Assembly (NCBI RefSeq): GCF_030758755.1
Contig: NZ_CP132387.1
Span: 806,001 to 870,000 of the forward strand
Length of the DNA stretch: 64,000 nt
Direction of reading: 5' to 3'
From: Bartonella apihabitans
GTDB taxonomy: Bacteria; Pseudomonadota; Alphaproteobacteria; Rhizobiales; Rhizobiaceae
Shown here: positions 19,278-29,606 of the stretch, piece by piece
Numbering within the stretch: position 1 is the stretch's first letter
How the letters are laid out: the number at the start of each line of letters is the position of its first letter
Notes under the pieces: model-generated
Seen by the model: the letters and a program-made list of their open reading frames with translations, nothing else
Database searches by the model: none
Told to the model about the DNA's origin: nothing
Made by a program: the position numbers and the translations under genes

Positions 19278-20142
19278 ATGAAAAAAAGAACAATTACTTT
19301 GATAGCGTGAACAGCAAGCGGCAAGTCGGATTTTGCTTTAAAATTGGCAGAGAAAAACGGGGCCTCGATTGTCAATGCCGATTCTATGCAAGTTTACAGC
19401 GTTTTGCAGATTATTACGGCGCGGCCAGATAATGATGATATGGAGCGCGTTCCACATCATCTTTACGGCTATGTTTCACCCGAAAATCCATATTCTACGG
19501 GTCAATGGCTCAAAGATGCGTCGGATATCATAAAGTCAATTGAAGGCCTCTCTTATTTTTGTCGGAGGAACGGGACTCTATTTTAAAACCTTATTGGAAG
19601 GCATGGCTGAAATTCCCGATATACCGGAAAATATAAGAGAAAAATGGCGTGAAGAGCTGAAGAAAAAAGGTGCATTTGCGCTTTATAATATCCTTAAAGA
19701 TATTGATAGCCCTGTCGCAAGTCGATTGAGTGAACATGATGGCCAGAGAATTATTCGTGCGCTGGAAGTCTATGAGGCGACAGGAAAAACCCTTAGCTAT
19801 TGGCAAAGACAAAAGACTAAACCGTTACTTGAAGGTGAAGATGTCACCAAATTACTTTTAATGCCGGACCGTAACCTTGTTTATCGCCGCATAGAAGATC
19901 GTTTCGATAAAATGGTTGATAATGGTGCTTTGGACGAAGTGCGTGCACTGATAAAACTGGGATTGGATCCTTCAATGCCTGCTATGAAAGCTATTGGTGT
20001 GCCAGAATTCAACCGTGTTTTACGGGGTGAAGACTTAATCGAAACGGCAATTGTCAAAGCCAAAACAGGTACACGCCGTTATGCAAAACGCCAAATGACA
20101 TGGTTCCGTCACCAGTTGGACAGTGACTGGAAAAGAATTTAA
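19278..20142 (+). pseudogene. miaA: tRNA dimethylallyltransferase MiaA, two inactivating lesions
   Basis: MiaA attaches the isopentenyl group to A37 of tRNAs that read UNN codons. The frame starts MKKRTITLIA and meets TGA at 19308 where the P-loop should read AGPTASGKS; TASGKSDFALKLAEKNGAS then resumes in the same frame, so the GP of the P-loop is replaced by a stop with one codon missing. The core NADSMQVYSVLQIITARP follows. A second lesion near 19550 shifts the frame within a CT-rich tract, after which LIFVGGTGLYFKTLLEGMAEI continues to the end. Two lesions, one removing an ATP-binding motif, argue for a real pseudogene. Confidence 0.87.
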
Positions 20143-21032
20143 ATTTTTTTGAAAAAGAACTGTTCAAGCTTTTAGTGAAAGACGAAATTATGGCCTCCGG
20201 CCTCAAAGTCGTTATCTAAAAATGCGATCAGTAAGCATATGCGTTTTGTGGTCGAAGCTGCATAATGAAGAAATATCATGCTGAAAACGCAATTGTCGTG
20301 TCATTCCAACGGACTGAAGCAAAGCTGTTTTATTATGAAAAACAATTAAAAATCAGTCTCATAATTAAAAAACTTGAATCAAAAAGTGAATATTTCAACT
20401 AATCGGTTTTTGTATCCTTTTTGAGGTATTTTCCTTTCAATTAGGATTGGATAACAGCTCTTTGCTCTTGGTTAGAGGAGCCGCTTTAATATCAATATGA
20501 TCAAAAAATTTTGCTGTCCATTTTAGGCTAGTTGGTTTTTATGGCTGTTAAAACTTTTCTTATAACAGTTACCGGAAGTCTTATTTGAACAGACCTGATC
20601 ATAGCGAATATGTCTTGAATTGCCAGCCATGCGATGAGGAATAGCGGGCTGACCCGCATGAGATAAATTGACGGTAAGAGATTGTAATTCTTCTTCCAAT
20701 GTCTGGAAAATGCTTTGATCGGCCGAGGATTACGAATTAGCTTATAACCGCAAATTTATAACAAGTTGCGTTTGTCGTTTATGTAAATGGAACCGCATGA
20801 ACACTATAACAAATTGTTTTCGTTGATTTTTTCATCCGGTTGGCATGTTGCGGTGAAAGAATTTTCATATGCGATAAGCGATCTATTCCGAAAATAGATT
20901 TGAGAAAGTAGAAAATGACGCAATCTTGCGGTCAATCGGGTCTTTTGACAGGTCTTTTCGCGTGCTCCGTTCGAGTTTCGGGAATGAAAAAAAACAGAGC
21001 ATGAATTTCGCGTTCTGTAACCAAGGGGGGAC
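20143..21032. other. Long non-coding interval between miaA relic and nrdJ terminator
   Basis: Nearly 900 bases with no credible open frame. In Brucella-like genomes miaA is followed by the ilv acetolactate synthase genes; I cannot recognise any ilv sequence here. AT-rich, with scattered short hairpins and no tRNA. It is likely decayed or spacer DNA. Confidence 0.5.
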
Positions 21033-21059
21033 AAAAAAACGGCCCTCAAAAGGGCCGTT
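21033..21059 (-). terminator. Intrinsic terminator of nrdJ
   Basis: On the minus strand, 28 bases past the nrdJ stop, AACGGCCCT and AGGGCCGTT form a nine-pair stem around a short TTTG-type loop (21038-21059). A run of seven T follows (21033-21039 read in reverse). A strong Rho-independent signal. Confidence 0.9.
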
Positions 21060-21086
21060 AGGAGAAATAAGAAATGTATAAAATGA

Positions 21087-24000
21087 TCAACTACAACCAC
21101 TTGTAGCACCACATGTGTCACATTTCAAACAAGTACCATTACGCACCATTGTGAAATTCTGACATTCGGAGCACATATCTCCGGTGTAGCCTTGCATCAT
21201 AGCCTGTTTTCTGCGGTCAGATGCGAGTTTCTTCGCCTCTGCAACTTCATTGGCAATTTCTTCTGCTTTTGCTTCTTCAGAAGTATCGGCATCGAACAAA
21301 TTATTGATTTTGTTTTCTTCTTCAGCCAAGTCCTGTTTCAAAGCAGTAGCGCCATGCGTTTCCAAAGCTGATGAAGCTTTTGATTGGACAGCAGTTGCAG
21401 TTTTCAATGTCGTTACATTCGACTTAGTGGCTGGCGTCGCGATTTTTGCAACCGGCCCTTTGGGATCTGTCAATTTCAGATTGTAACCGCGTGTCCAACC
21501 AGTCGATATCAGGTTTGTCTTCCCCTCTCTAACGCCTTTACCCAAGGCTGTGTTGGAAAAGTCGGACATATCGACATGGGCAAGGTCATAACGACCGAGA
21601 TAAGAAACCGCGAGCTCCCGGAAAACATAGTCAAGAATTGACGTTGCATTTTTGATTGCATCATTTCCCTGAACCATTCCAGCCGGTTCGAACTTGGTGA
21701 ACGTGAAAGCATCAACATATTCTTCCAACGGTACGCCATATTGTAGCCCAAGCGAAATGGCGATAGCGAAATTGTTCATCATTGCACGGAATGCAGCACC
21801 TTCCTTGTGCATATCAATGAAAATTTCACCCAAACGTCCATCCCCGAATTCACCGGTTCTAAGATAGACTTTATGGCCGCCAACGATCGCCTTTTGCGTG
21901 TAGCCTTGCCGGCGATTCGGTAATTTTTCGCGTTCATGAATATATTTTTCAACGACTTTTTCGACGATCTTTTCTGTAACTTTTGCTGTACGTGCAGCCG
22001 CCGGTTGTTCAATCAGATTATCAACAGCATCTTCATCATCGTCATCGGCAATAAGCGATGCATTCAATGGCTGGGACAATTTCGAACCATCACGATAAAG
22101 CGCATTGGCTTTCAATGCGAGTTTCCATGACAACATATAGGCATTTGCGCAATCTTCAACTGTTGCATCATTCGGCATATTGATTGTCTTGGAAATAGCC
22201 CCTGAAATAAAGGGCTGGGCCGCGGCCATCATGCGGATATGACTTTCGACCGACAGATAGCGTTTGCCGATTTTTCCGCAAGCATTGGCGCAATCAAATA
22301 CCGGATAATGCTCTTGTTTGAGGTGAGGGGCACCTTCAAGTGTCATTGCACCGCAAACATGAAGATTGGCGGCCTCGATATCCTTTTTCGAGAAGCCGAG
22401 AGCAGGGAGCATTTCAAAAGAAACGTCATCAAGCTGTTCTTCAGTGAAGTTCAAAACATTTTTGCAGAAATCCTCGCCCAATGTCCATTTATTGAAGACG
22501 AACTTGATATCGAAGGCACTTTTCATTGCCTCGTTCAAGGTTTCGATCTTTTCATCAGTGAAACCTTTGGCTTTCAACGTTGTCGGATTAATCGCCGGCG
22601 CCTGATTGATATTCCCGTGGCCTACTGCATAAGCTTCGATTTCGGCAATCTGGCTTTCGGAATAGCCCAATGTGCGTAAAGCTTCCGGAACAGCGCGGTT
22701 GATAATTTTGAAATAACCGCCACCGGCAAGTTTCTTGAATTTCACCAGTGCAAAATCAGGTTCAATGCCGGTTGTGTCGCAATCCATTACGAGGCCGATT
22801 GTGCCGGTCGGTGCGACAACCGTAGCCTGTGCGTTGCGATAGCCATAGAGCTTGCCAAGTTCCAAGGCTTTGTCCCAGGCTTTACGGGCGCGTTCGATCA
22901 TCTTCGGATCGGGACAGTCCTTAGCAATCAAAGCTACAGGGTTGACTGACAGTCCTTCATAGCCCGAGGTTTCCCCATAGGCTGCACGGCGGTGATTGCG
23001 AATGACACGCAACATATTGTCTTTATTCGGTTTATATCCTTTGAATGCACCAAGTTCCTTGGCCATTTCAGCCGAGGTCGCATAAGCAACACCGGTCATG
23101 ATTGCCGTAAGTGCACCACAAATTGCGCGTCCTTTGTCCGAATCATAAGGAATACCGGAAGTCATCAACAAGCCGCCAATATTGGCATAGCCGAGCCCGA
23201 GTGTGCGGTATTCATAGGAGCGCTTGGCAATTTCTTTTGACGGAAATTGCGCCATCATCACCGATATTTCAAGAACGATAGTCCACAGACGGACACTATG
23301 TTCATAAGCTTCAAGATCATAAGAACCATCGGAGTTGCGATAGGTCAACAGATTGATCGAAGCAAGATTGCAGGCCGTATCATCAAGGAACATGTATTCG
23401 GAACACGGGTTCGACGCGCGAATCGGCCCTTCGGCTGGCGAAGTGTGCCAATCATTCATCGTTGTATTGAAGTGCACACCCGGATCGGCAGAAGCCCAAG
23501 CTGCATAAGAAATACGGTCCCACAAATCACGGGCGCGTACGGTTTTATGAACTTTTCCGTCTGTGCGACGAATAAGGTTCCAATCGCCGTCATTTTCAAC
23601 AGCACGTAAGAACTCGTCTTTCAAAGAAACAGAATTGTTCGAATTTTGCCCTGATACAGTAAGATAGGCTTCCGAATCCCAATCTGTATCATAGGTATCA
23701 AATTCCATATCGCGGAAGCCTTGACGGGCAAACTGGATAACGCGTTGGATGTAATTTTCCGGAACCTGATCTTTTTTGGCTGCCCGAATTTCCCGTTTTA
23801 ATGCCGGGTTCTTGTTGGGGTCAAAACAATCTCCGTTATCTGCTTCGCAATTGACACAAGCCTTCATAATGGCTGTGAGATGTTTTTTGACAATTTTCGA
23901 GCCGGTTACCAAAGCGGCTACTTTTTGCTCTTCATGAACTTTCCAATCGATATAGGCTTCAATATCCGGATGATCTATATCGACCACAACCATTTTTGCT

Positions 24001-24830
24001 GCGCGACGCGTGGTACCGCCCGACTTGATTGCGCCGGCTGCGCGGTCACCAATTTTTAGAAAGCTCATCAAACCGGAAGATTTACCGCCTCCGGAAAGTT
24101 TTTCACCTTGCCCGCGCAATTGGGAAAAATTCGAACCCGTGCCGGAACCGTATTTGAAAAGGCGGGCTTCACGTACCCATAGATCCATAATGCCGCCTTC
24201 ATTCACAAGGTCGTCAGCAACAGATTGAATGAAGCAGGCATGTGGCTGGGGATGTTCGTAGGATGATTTCGACCTTGTCAGCTCTCCGGTTTTCCAATCG
24301 ACGTAAAAATGTCCCTGACTCGGACCATCAATACCATAAGCCCAGAACAGCCCTGTGTTGAACCATTGCGGACTATTAGGTGCTACACGTTGAGTAGCAA
24401 GCATATAAGCAAGTTCGTCATGAAAAGCGCGGGCATCATTTTCGGTATCGAAATATTTGCCTTTCCAGCCCCAATAGGTCCATGTCCCGGCCAGACGATC
24501 AAAAACCTGCCGCGCATCCATTTCCGAACCGTAACGCCTGTCTTCGGCAATTTTTGCTAGTTCTTTTTCATCTGCTACAGAACGCCAAAGCCATGAAGGA
24601 ACACCATTTTCCTCTACTTTTTTCAAGGCAGCCGGTACGCCAGCCTTGCGGAAATATTTCTGTGCCAGAATATCGGCCGCTACCTGACTGAACTGGCTGG
24701 GAACGTCAATATTTTCGAGCCTGAAAACAATCGAACCATTGGGATTTTTGATTTCACTTGTCGCTTTATGGAATTCAATACCGGTGTAGGGAGATTGTCC
24801 CTCCTTTGTGAAATGGCGCGCAATTTTCAT
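21087..24830 (-). CDS. nrdJ: Adenosylcobalamin-dependent (class II) ribonucleotide reductase NrdJ
   Basis: Reduces ribonucleotides to deoxyribonucleotides using vitamin B12 to make the thiyl radical, independent of oxygen. At 1247 residues it is the long alphaproteobacterial form. Seen: [17 protein letters not shown] near the N-terminus, the long insert region around [17 protein letters not shown], the catalytic-loop cysteine context [21 protein letters not shown] and [20 protein letters not shown]. The C-terminus carries a zinc-ribbon-like CSEC...CLKCDTCG followed by a terminal Cys (SGCS), used for re-reduction. Pathogenic Bartonella rely on class I enzymes, so this gene separates the organism from them (family knowledge). 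Candidate NrdR sites and a hairpin lie upstream. Confidence 0.96.
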   Translation of the reverse strand: MKIARHFTKEGQSPYTGIEFHKATSEIKNPNGSIVFRLENIDVPSQFSQVAADILAQKYFRKAGVPAALKKVEENGVPSWLWRSVADEKELAKIAEDRRYGSEMDARQVFDRLAGTWTYWGWKGKYFDTENDARAFHDELAYMLATQRVAPNSPQWFNTGLFWAYGIDGPSQGHFYVDWKTGELTRSKSSYEHPQPHACFIQSVADDLVNEGGIMDLWVREARLFKYGSGTGSNFSQLRGQGEKLSGGGKSSGLMSFLKIGDRAAGAIKSGGTTRRAAKMVVVDIDHPDIEAYIDWKVHEEQKVAALVTGSKIVKKHLTAIMKACVNCEADNGDCFDPNKNPALKREIRAAKKDQVPENYIQRVIQFARQGFRDMEFDTYDTDWDSEAYLTVSGQNSNNSVSLKDEFLRAVENDGDWNLIRRTDGKVHKTVRARDLWDRISYAAWASADPGVHFNTTMNDWHTSPAEGPIRASNPCSEYMFLDDTACNLASINLLTYRNSDGSYDLEAYEHSVRLWTIVLEISVMMAQFPSKEIAKRSYEYRTLGLGYANIGGLLMTSGIPYDSDKGRAICGALTAIMTGVAYATSAEMAKELGAFKGYKPNKDNMLRVIRNHRRAAYGETSGYEGLSVNPVALIAKDCPDPKMIERARKAWDKALELGKLYGYRNAQATVVAPTGTIGLVMDCDTTGIEPDFALVKFKKLAGGGYFKIINRAVPEALRTLGYSESQIAEIEAYAVGHGNINQAPAINPTTLKAKGFTDEKIETLNEAMKSAFDIKFVFNKWTLGEDFCKNVLNFTEEQLDDVSFEMLPALGFSKKDIEAANLHVCGAMTLEGAPHLKQEHYPVFDCANACGKIGKRYLSVESHIRMMAAAQPFISGAISKTINMPNDATVEDCANAYMLSWKLALKANALYRDGSKLSQPLNASLIADDDDEDAVDNLIEQPAAARTAKVTEKIVEKVVEKYIHEREKLPNRRQGYTQKAIVGGHKVYLRTGEFGDGRLGEIFIDMHKEGAAFRAMMNNFAIAISLGLQYGVPLEEYVDAFTFTKFEPAGMVQGNDAIKNATSILDYVFRELAVSYLGRYDLAHVDMSDFSNTALGKGVREGKTNLISTGWTRGYNLKLTDPKGPVAKIATPATKSNVTTLKTATAVQSKASSALETHGATALKQDLAEEENKINNLFDADTSEEAKAEEIANEVAEAKKLASDRRKQAMMQGYTGDMCSECQNFTMVRNGTCLKCDTCGATSGCS

Positions 24831-24841
24831 AGCCTGTCCTT

Positions 24842-24857
24842 ATTCAATATGTTGTGT
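24842..24857 (-). promoter_or_regulatory. Candidate NrdR box upstream of nrdJ
   Basis: Minus-strand ACACAACATATTGAAT matches 13 of 16 positions of the known NrdR palindrome (ACACAATATATTGTGT type). It lies 12 bases before the nrdJ start. nrdR itself is in this window at 37384. NrdR boxes normally come as pairs about 31 bases apart; I do not see a second good copy at that distance, which lowers confidence. Confidence 0.4.
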
Positions 24858-24963
24858 TTGCCCCTGCCGGTCTCACGCCGACGACAAACTGTCCCTAATC
24901 TCTTCAATCTTCTACAACGGGCGAGAGAGATTAACCCCTAATTTATGATCGTAAGTCACGAGC

Positions 24964-24990
24964 AAAAAACGGACCATTCTTGTGATCCGT
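24964..24990 (-). terminator. Terminator-like hairpin in the nrdJ leader
   Basis: On the minus strand ACGGA (24986-24990) and TCCGT (24969-24973) pair around a 12-base loop and are followed by TTTTTT. It stands about 134 bases upstream of the nrdJ start and 660 bases beyond the Nudix gene. It may end read-through from upstream or act as an attenuator for nrdJ. Confidence 0.45.
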
Positions 24991-25651
24991 CAAATGCAGT
25001 TACCTATAACACACATTCTTTAAGCGAAAGATGTTCGCTGGCATATGTTGTGCTATTAACTCAAAGACTATACCAAATATAGTAAATTTATTATAAACTT
25101 TTAAGTTTTACACAACGCTTCATGGACCCTCAAATCAACGCAAAACAACAAAATTGCGAGCCATGCCCGCTCGCAATTACAATTTTGACTACTCACTGAT
25201 TTACTCATGATTACAATGTGGAACGTGACGCGCTCTAAAGCGCATCAGCTTGAAAGTCATAAAAGAACAAAACCACTTTGGCGTCAAGGAGTTGTTTGTT
25301 CAAATCGCACAACAACTAGATATAGTGGGTCAGTGGTGGAAAAATAATGTGAATAACGGGGACGAACAAATTCCACCCTTTATTTTTCGTCAAATTACGT
25401 GAACATAAAATATCTCTACCTGAAATTCCCTAAGTGAGGATTTGAAAAAACATAAATTTTGCGGTGGGATAGTGAAAGGTCTGCTCCCGAATCACCACCG
25501 ATGCAAATTGTCGGCATCTTTTCCGACAGATGTCATTTCACAGGATTTGGAAAATATCTTTAAAAAATTCCGATTCGATCAAATCGGTATCCGGAGAACG
25601 GATGGAAGCTTGGCACTCAATGGTTATAGGCGATGAGCCATCCGATTTCTA

Positions 25652-26128
25652 TCAACGCGGCCGATAATCAAGAAGCAATTTCTTTAATTGTGGTTCAACG
25701 ACTCGATGAGCAGCTTCCTCCGGTGTAACCCATTCGAAGATGCGCTGGCCGCGTTCCGGCCATTTTTTTTCCTGATGGGAATAGAGTACAGCGAATACAT
25801 CGACACTGAAATTGCCATTTTCACCGCCAGGCATGTCGGTTTTCGTGTATTGATAGGAGCCAATTGAGGCTGTCTCGGCAATACCGCGCACGCCTGCTTC
25901 TTCATAGGCCTCCTGAAGGGCGGCTTGCGATAGAGTGCGCCCCGGCATTGGCCAACCTTTAGGAATAATCCAGCGACCGGTACCTCTACTTGTAATGAGC
26001 AGAAACTCGACGGCACCTTTTTGCAGGCGATAGACCAGAGCGGCCACCTGCAAAAAATGGTCACCATCGACAACGATCTTTTTGTCTGCGGCTACCAATG
26101 TACCATTTATATCTGCTGCTTGAACCAT
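25652..26128 (-). CDS. Nudix hydrolase, diphosphoinositol-polyphosphate phosphohydrolase-like
   Basis: A 158-residue Nudix protein. The Nudix box GWPMPGRTLSQAALQEAYEEAG keeps the catalytic EAYEEAG helix but has Arg where the box has its first Glu and Gln where it has Arg. The preceding GTGRWIIPKGWPM pattern is typical of the DIPP/MutT-like subfamily common in Rhizobiales. Metal-binding glutamates of the helix are intact, so activity is likely. The substrate is unknown: it could be a nucleoside polyphosphate or similar diphosphate. ATG 26128 opens with MVQAADINGT; the gene stands alone between the nrdJ leader and the hydroxylase. Confidence 0.88.
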   Translation of the reverse strand: MVQAADINGTLVAADKKIVVDGDHFLQVAALVYRLQKGAVEFLLITSRGTGRWIIPKGWPMPGRTLSQAALQEAYEEAGVRGIAETASIGSYQYTKTDMPGGENGNFSVDVFAVLYSHQEKKWPERGQRIFEWVTPEEAAHRVVEPQLKKLLLDYRPR

Positions 26129-26247
26129 CTCGTTCCTTTTTGCGTTAGCCGCGCCGGAAATAAAAATGTTGTCTCATTACAAAAACACCATATCCGCTCT
26201 TTTTTCCGATTGACGAACGAAAAATTTGGTCGATCGACAAAGCAATG

Positions 26248-27478
26248 TCAATTTGTTACCCCGGATTTGCTCGTTGGACATAAAGATTTTGCAATAGCGC
26301 GCAGACCGTTGCCCGGATACATCCCTTCACGCATGAAAATGTTTCGAAGAGGAGCAAAGTTTCTCAACAATTCCAAACCGGCACTCCGCACGAATTGTAC
26401 AGGCAACATATCGGAAAGCAATGCTTTGTTGAGAGCGTGAACCGAACCGGTGCGTACCCAAATATCGGCTTTACGATATTTATTGTAATTTTCCATGACC
26501 CGTTGGCTTCCGGGATCTTTCGGATCGCTTTCAATGGCTTTGACTGTATTGATGGCGTCACGAATACCGAGGTTAAGCCCTTGGGCACCAATAGGCGGAA
26601 ATACATGGGCGGCTTCACCAACCAGAATTGTTCGTTTGTCGGCAAATGCCTTCGGGACAATGCCGGATAAAGGCCAAGCTTGTGCAGGTGTAATAACAGT
26701 GACTTTTCCGAGCATCGCCTGCATTCTCTCTTCAATCGCACTCGCCAGTCCCTCGTGCAAGTCCAAGAATTCTGTTTGCGCGTTCGGGATTGAGAACCCA
26801 TACCAGACTGGATTTTTTGCCGGGTAGTGGCACTTGTGTAAACGGACCATCTTCCGTGTGGAATTCGGTAGAAATGTTATTGTGCGGAAACTCGTGGGAA
26901 AAACTTAAGATAACGGCTGTTTGTGGATAATTCCACTGGCGGCAATCAATCCCCGCAGCAATGCGTGCTTTTGAATTTCGCCCGTCTGCAGCAATAAGAA
27001 GACGGGCATCCACATGAGAATTATCTTCCAGAGTGATTGTGACGTGATCGTCGCTATGGACGATAGATTTCGCCGAAACATCCAGACGTTTGATCAGCTT
27101 ACAGTCGGCTACGGCCTGACTGATAGCATTGTTAAGTGCAACATTCGGCATATTATAACCGAAGGCTATCTCTCCGATTTCCGAAGAATGAAAGCTCACA
27201 ACCGGACTGCGGATGAGCCTTTTTGTTCCGTCAACGATTCGCATTGTGGAAAGTGCGGCTGCCTTGTCTTTCAGGTTTTCCCAAATGCCGAGAGAATCGA
27301 GAATTTTTATTGCCGGCATCATCAATGCGGTGGTTCTTAGATCATTGCTGTTTGTTTCGGGGCCGATCAGATAGGAGCGATAACCTTTTTGAGCAGCTGC
27401 AAGTGCAGAAATCATTCCGGCAGGTCCGGCACCGATAATGGCAATTGTTGTATTATTTTTGTCTGCTGGAACTACCAT
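26248..27478 (-). pseudogene. UbiH/UbiF-family FAD hydroxylase, frameshifted
   Basis: Flavoprotein monooxygenase of the ubiquinone-ring hydroxylase family. The 5' part (ATG 27478) shows the GxGxxG motif IAIIGAGPAGMISALAAAQ and the DG motif LLIAADGRNSKARIAAG. The 3' part, in another frame, shows ILVGEAAHVFPPIGAQGLNL, the FAD ribityl motif (usually GDAAH, here GEAAH). The frames switch near 26765, between NPERANRIL and LDLHEGLASAIEER; one inserted or two deleted bases explain it. In Rhizobiales this position often holds a UbiH/UbiL gene for aerobic ubiquinone synthesis. If truly broken, another hydroxylase must cover the step. Confidence 0.86.
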
Positions 27479-27621
27479 AGTCGGGCCTTTCTACTAGATT
27501 AGCTGATAGAGCGATCTCATTGTCAATTTAACACAATATGTGGATCAATCTAGCAATTGCAATCAATTGTTTTAATTTTTGTGATCAGTGATAGAAAGGG
27601 CATAAAAATTTATACTGAAAT

Positions 27622-28425
27622 GTGATAATCGCATTTGACGAGAGGGACTGGTCTGCTTTGAAAAATAAACTTGCTGGTAGAATAAAGAGTAGTGCCGAAA
27701 AACTGCGTCATAAAAAGGTAACGATGCCGCAGGCAAGGGCGTTTTCGGTTCACCTTCTTACCGCATCAGGATCGTTTCTTGCCTTTTTGTCGCTGGTTGC
27801 TGCTTCCGAAAAAGAATGGACGGCAATGTTCGGCTGGCTCGGTCTGGCATTATTGGTTGATGGCATCGACGGGCCTATTGCCCGTAAGCTTCAGGTAAAA
27901 TATGTCCTTCCTACGTGGTCGGGTGAACTTCTCGACAATATAATAGATTATGTCACCTATGTGCTCATACCGGCTTTCGCGCTTTATCAAAGCGGTTTCA
28001 TGGGGGAGGGACTGTCATTTTTGTCCGGTGCCATTATTGTGGTCTCCTCGGCTATTTATTACGCAGATACAGGTATGAAAACCAAGGAAAACTTTTTCAA
28101 AGGTTTTCCGGTCGTCTGGAACATGCTGATTTTCACGCTTTTCATTGTCAAACCGGGAGAATGGACAGCGTTCAGCATTGTCGTGATTTCCGCTATTATT
28201 TCATTCCTTCCGATTTATTTTTTGCATCCGGTGCGCGTTGTGCGCTTGCGCCCACTCAATTTGACAGTCTTTCTTATATGGTGCGCTCTCGGCATTATCG
28301 GGATTTGCTACCGGCTCGAAGCACCGGAATGGGTGAAAATAGGTATGACTATTTCCGGCCTCTACATTTATCTCATCGGTGCCGTGATGCAATTGTTCCC
28401 CACACTCGGGAATAAAGAAAGCTAG
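27622..28425 (+). CDS. pcs: Phosphatidylcholine synthase Pcs
   Basis: Makes phosphatidylcholine directly from CDP-diacylglycerol and choline, a pathway found mainly in host-associated Rhizobiales. The CDP-alcohol phosphotransferase motif is clear: DGIDGPIARK with G...D...D completed by SGELLDNIIDY. About eight membrane segments follow, and the conserved SSAIYYADTGMKT and NFLHPVRV-like LHPVRVVRLRPLNL match Sinorhizobium Pcs closely. The open frame starts with GTG 27622 (267 residues); ATG 27724 (233 residues) fits the usual length of about 240 better, so the start is uncertain. Confidence 0.93.
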   Translation: MIIAFDERDWSALKNKLAGRIKSSAEKLRHKKVTMPQARAFSVHLLTASGSFLAFLSLVAASEKEWTAMFGWLGLALLVDGIDGPIARKLQVKYVLPTWSGELLDNIIDYVTYVLIPAFALYQSGFMGEGLSFLSGAIIVVSSAIYYADTGMKTKENFFKGFPVVWNMLIFTLFIVKPGEWTAFSIVVISAIISFLPIYFLHPVRVVRLRPLNLTVFLIWCALGIIGICYRLEAPEWVKIGMTISGLYIYLIGAVMQLFPTLGNKES

Positions 28426-28452
28426 ATCAAAAAATTTACCAAATATTAATTT

Positions 28453-28483
28453 TTGTCTCTCGGCTTGAGCCTCAACGAGACAA
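28453..28483. other. Hairpin between pcs and the hydrolase gene
   Basis: TTGTCTC (28453-28459) pairs with GAGACAA (28477-28483), with an inner GGCT/AGCC stem. No T-run follows, so it is not a normal terminator; it may be an RNA processing or stabilising element. Confidence 0.4.
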
Positions 28484-28556
28484 GGTTGATTGATTTTACG
28501 GCCAATAATGATTTAAATAGCAAAAGCCTTTCAGTTTTCCTAAGGAGTTTTGGGCT

Positions 28557-29606
28557 ATGCAACTTGATTTTGGTGGCGGGAACGAGGTCACGTTTTTAAA
28601 AGAAGGTCGGGCAGGGATTGTCCGGCTCACACGCCCCCAAGCTTTGAATGCATTAAGTCTCGATATGTTGCGTGCACTTGAAAAAGCCTTGCACAGTTGG
28701 GAAACAGATGACGATGTATTATGTGTCGTGGTCGAGGGAGAAGGCAGATCGTTTTGCTCAGGCGGCGATGTTGTTTATGCTTATAAGCAAGGCAAGGAAG
28801 GGCATCCGGCTTATGACTATTTTTCCTCTGAATATAAGCTCAACAGCTATATAGGACGTTTTCCGAAGCCTTATATCGCTATACTTGATGGTATTTGTAT
28901 GGGCGGAGGCGCTGGTATTTCCATTCATGGCTCACACCGGATTGTGACAGAAAATACCACTTTTGCTATGCCGGAGAGTGCCATCGGTTTCTTTCCCGAT
29001 GTCGGAGCAGGTGATTTTCTATCCCGTTTGAACGGGCAATTCGGAATGTATCTGGCGCTAACGGGTGCAAGATGTAAATGGGGCGATTGTTTGCAGACGG
29101 GGCTTGCTACCCACGCGGTTTCACAAGACAAGCTTGAAGATCTGCGCGCAAGTATCATTGAACAGGGTAATCCACGACCGGCGCTGGAACAATATGCAGT
29201 TGAAGTCGATTTTGAAACAAATGCCGAGACTCGGTCACTGATTGCAGAGTGCTTCAATACAGACACGCTTGAGGAAGGCATCAATCTCCTCAAACAAAAA
29301 GCCGATGAGGGCAACGATTTTGCCAAAGAAACTCTTGCAACGCTTCTGGCACGTTCACCGACAAGTTTGATGGTCACCTGGCGCGCGATGAAACAATGTA
29401 AACCATTGGGGCTCGACGACTGTCTGAAACTTGAAAACCGTGTTGCCCACCACATGATGGATAATCATGATTTTTATGAAGGTGTGCGGGCGGTATTGAT
29501 CGACAAGGACAATGAACCACATTGGCAACCGGAAAATTTGGCCGGTGTTACCGACGAGATAGTTGATTCCTATTTTCAACCGGTTGAAAAAGAATTGGAA
29601 ATTTAA
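28557..29606 (+). CDS. 3-hydroxyisobutyryl-CoA hydrolase-like enoyl-CoA hydratase family protein
   Basis: A 349-residue crotonase-fold protein. The length and the motifs SFCSGGDVVYAYKQGKEG, GICMGGGAGISIHG and MPESAIGFFPDVGAGDFLSRL are those of the HIBYL-CoA hydrolase branch, which releases 3-hydroxyisobutyrate in valine breakdown. The Glu in PESAIGFFPD and the downstream Asp are the catalytic residues of that branch. No other valine-degradation gene is nearby, so plain enoyl-CoA hydratase activity is an alternative. ATG 28557 follows AAGGAGTTTTGGGCT. The stop overlaps the start of the next gene. Confidence 0.88.
   Translation: MQLDFGGGNEVTFLKEGRAGIVRLTRPQALNALSLDMLRALEKALHSWETDDDVLCVVVEGEGRSFCSGGDVVYAYKQGKEGHPAYDYFSSEYKLNSYIGRFPKPYIAILDGICMGGGAGISIHGSHRIVTENTTFAMPESAIGFFPDVGAGDFLSRLNGQFGMYLALTGARCKWGDCLQTGLATHAVSQDKLEDLRASIIEQGNPRPALEQYAVEVDFETNAETRSLIAECFNTDTLEEGINLLKQKADEGNDFAKETLATLLARSPTSLMVTWRAMKQCKPLGLDDCLKLENRVAHHMMDNHDFYEGVRAVLIDKDNEPHWQPENLAGVTDEIVDSYFQPVEKELEI

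Larger units (their letters stand above)
24831..25651. other. Long region upstream of nrdJ
   Basis: About 820 bases without a gene. It holds a 16-base NrdR-box-like sequence just before nrdJ, a terminator-like hairpin, a second stem with nine pairs (AATTGCGAG 25152-25160 with CTCGCAATT 25170-25178) and the perfect palindrome ACTATA-N5-TATAGT (25067-25083). I looked for a cobalamin riboswitch B12 box and did not find one. Confidence 0.6.

Noticed and set aside
19308..19310. TGA in miaA as selenocysteine or TGA-to-Trp recoding
   Set aside because: Many genes in the window end in TGA, the position should hold Gly-Pro, and a frameshift follows.
25442..25636. 64-residue frame upstream of the Nudix gene
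   Set aside because: TTG start, no ribosome binding site and no recognisable motif; it lies within the AT-rich nrdJ upstream region.
24831..25651. Cobalamin riboswitch upstream of nrdJ
   Set aside because: I could not find the B12-box consensus or its usual flanking stems.
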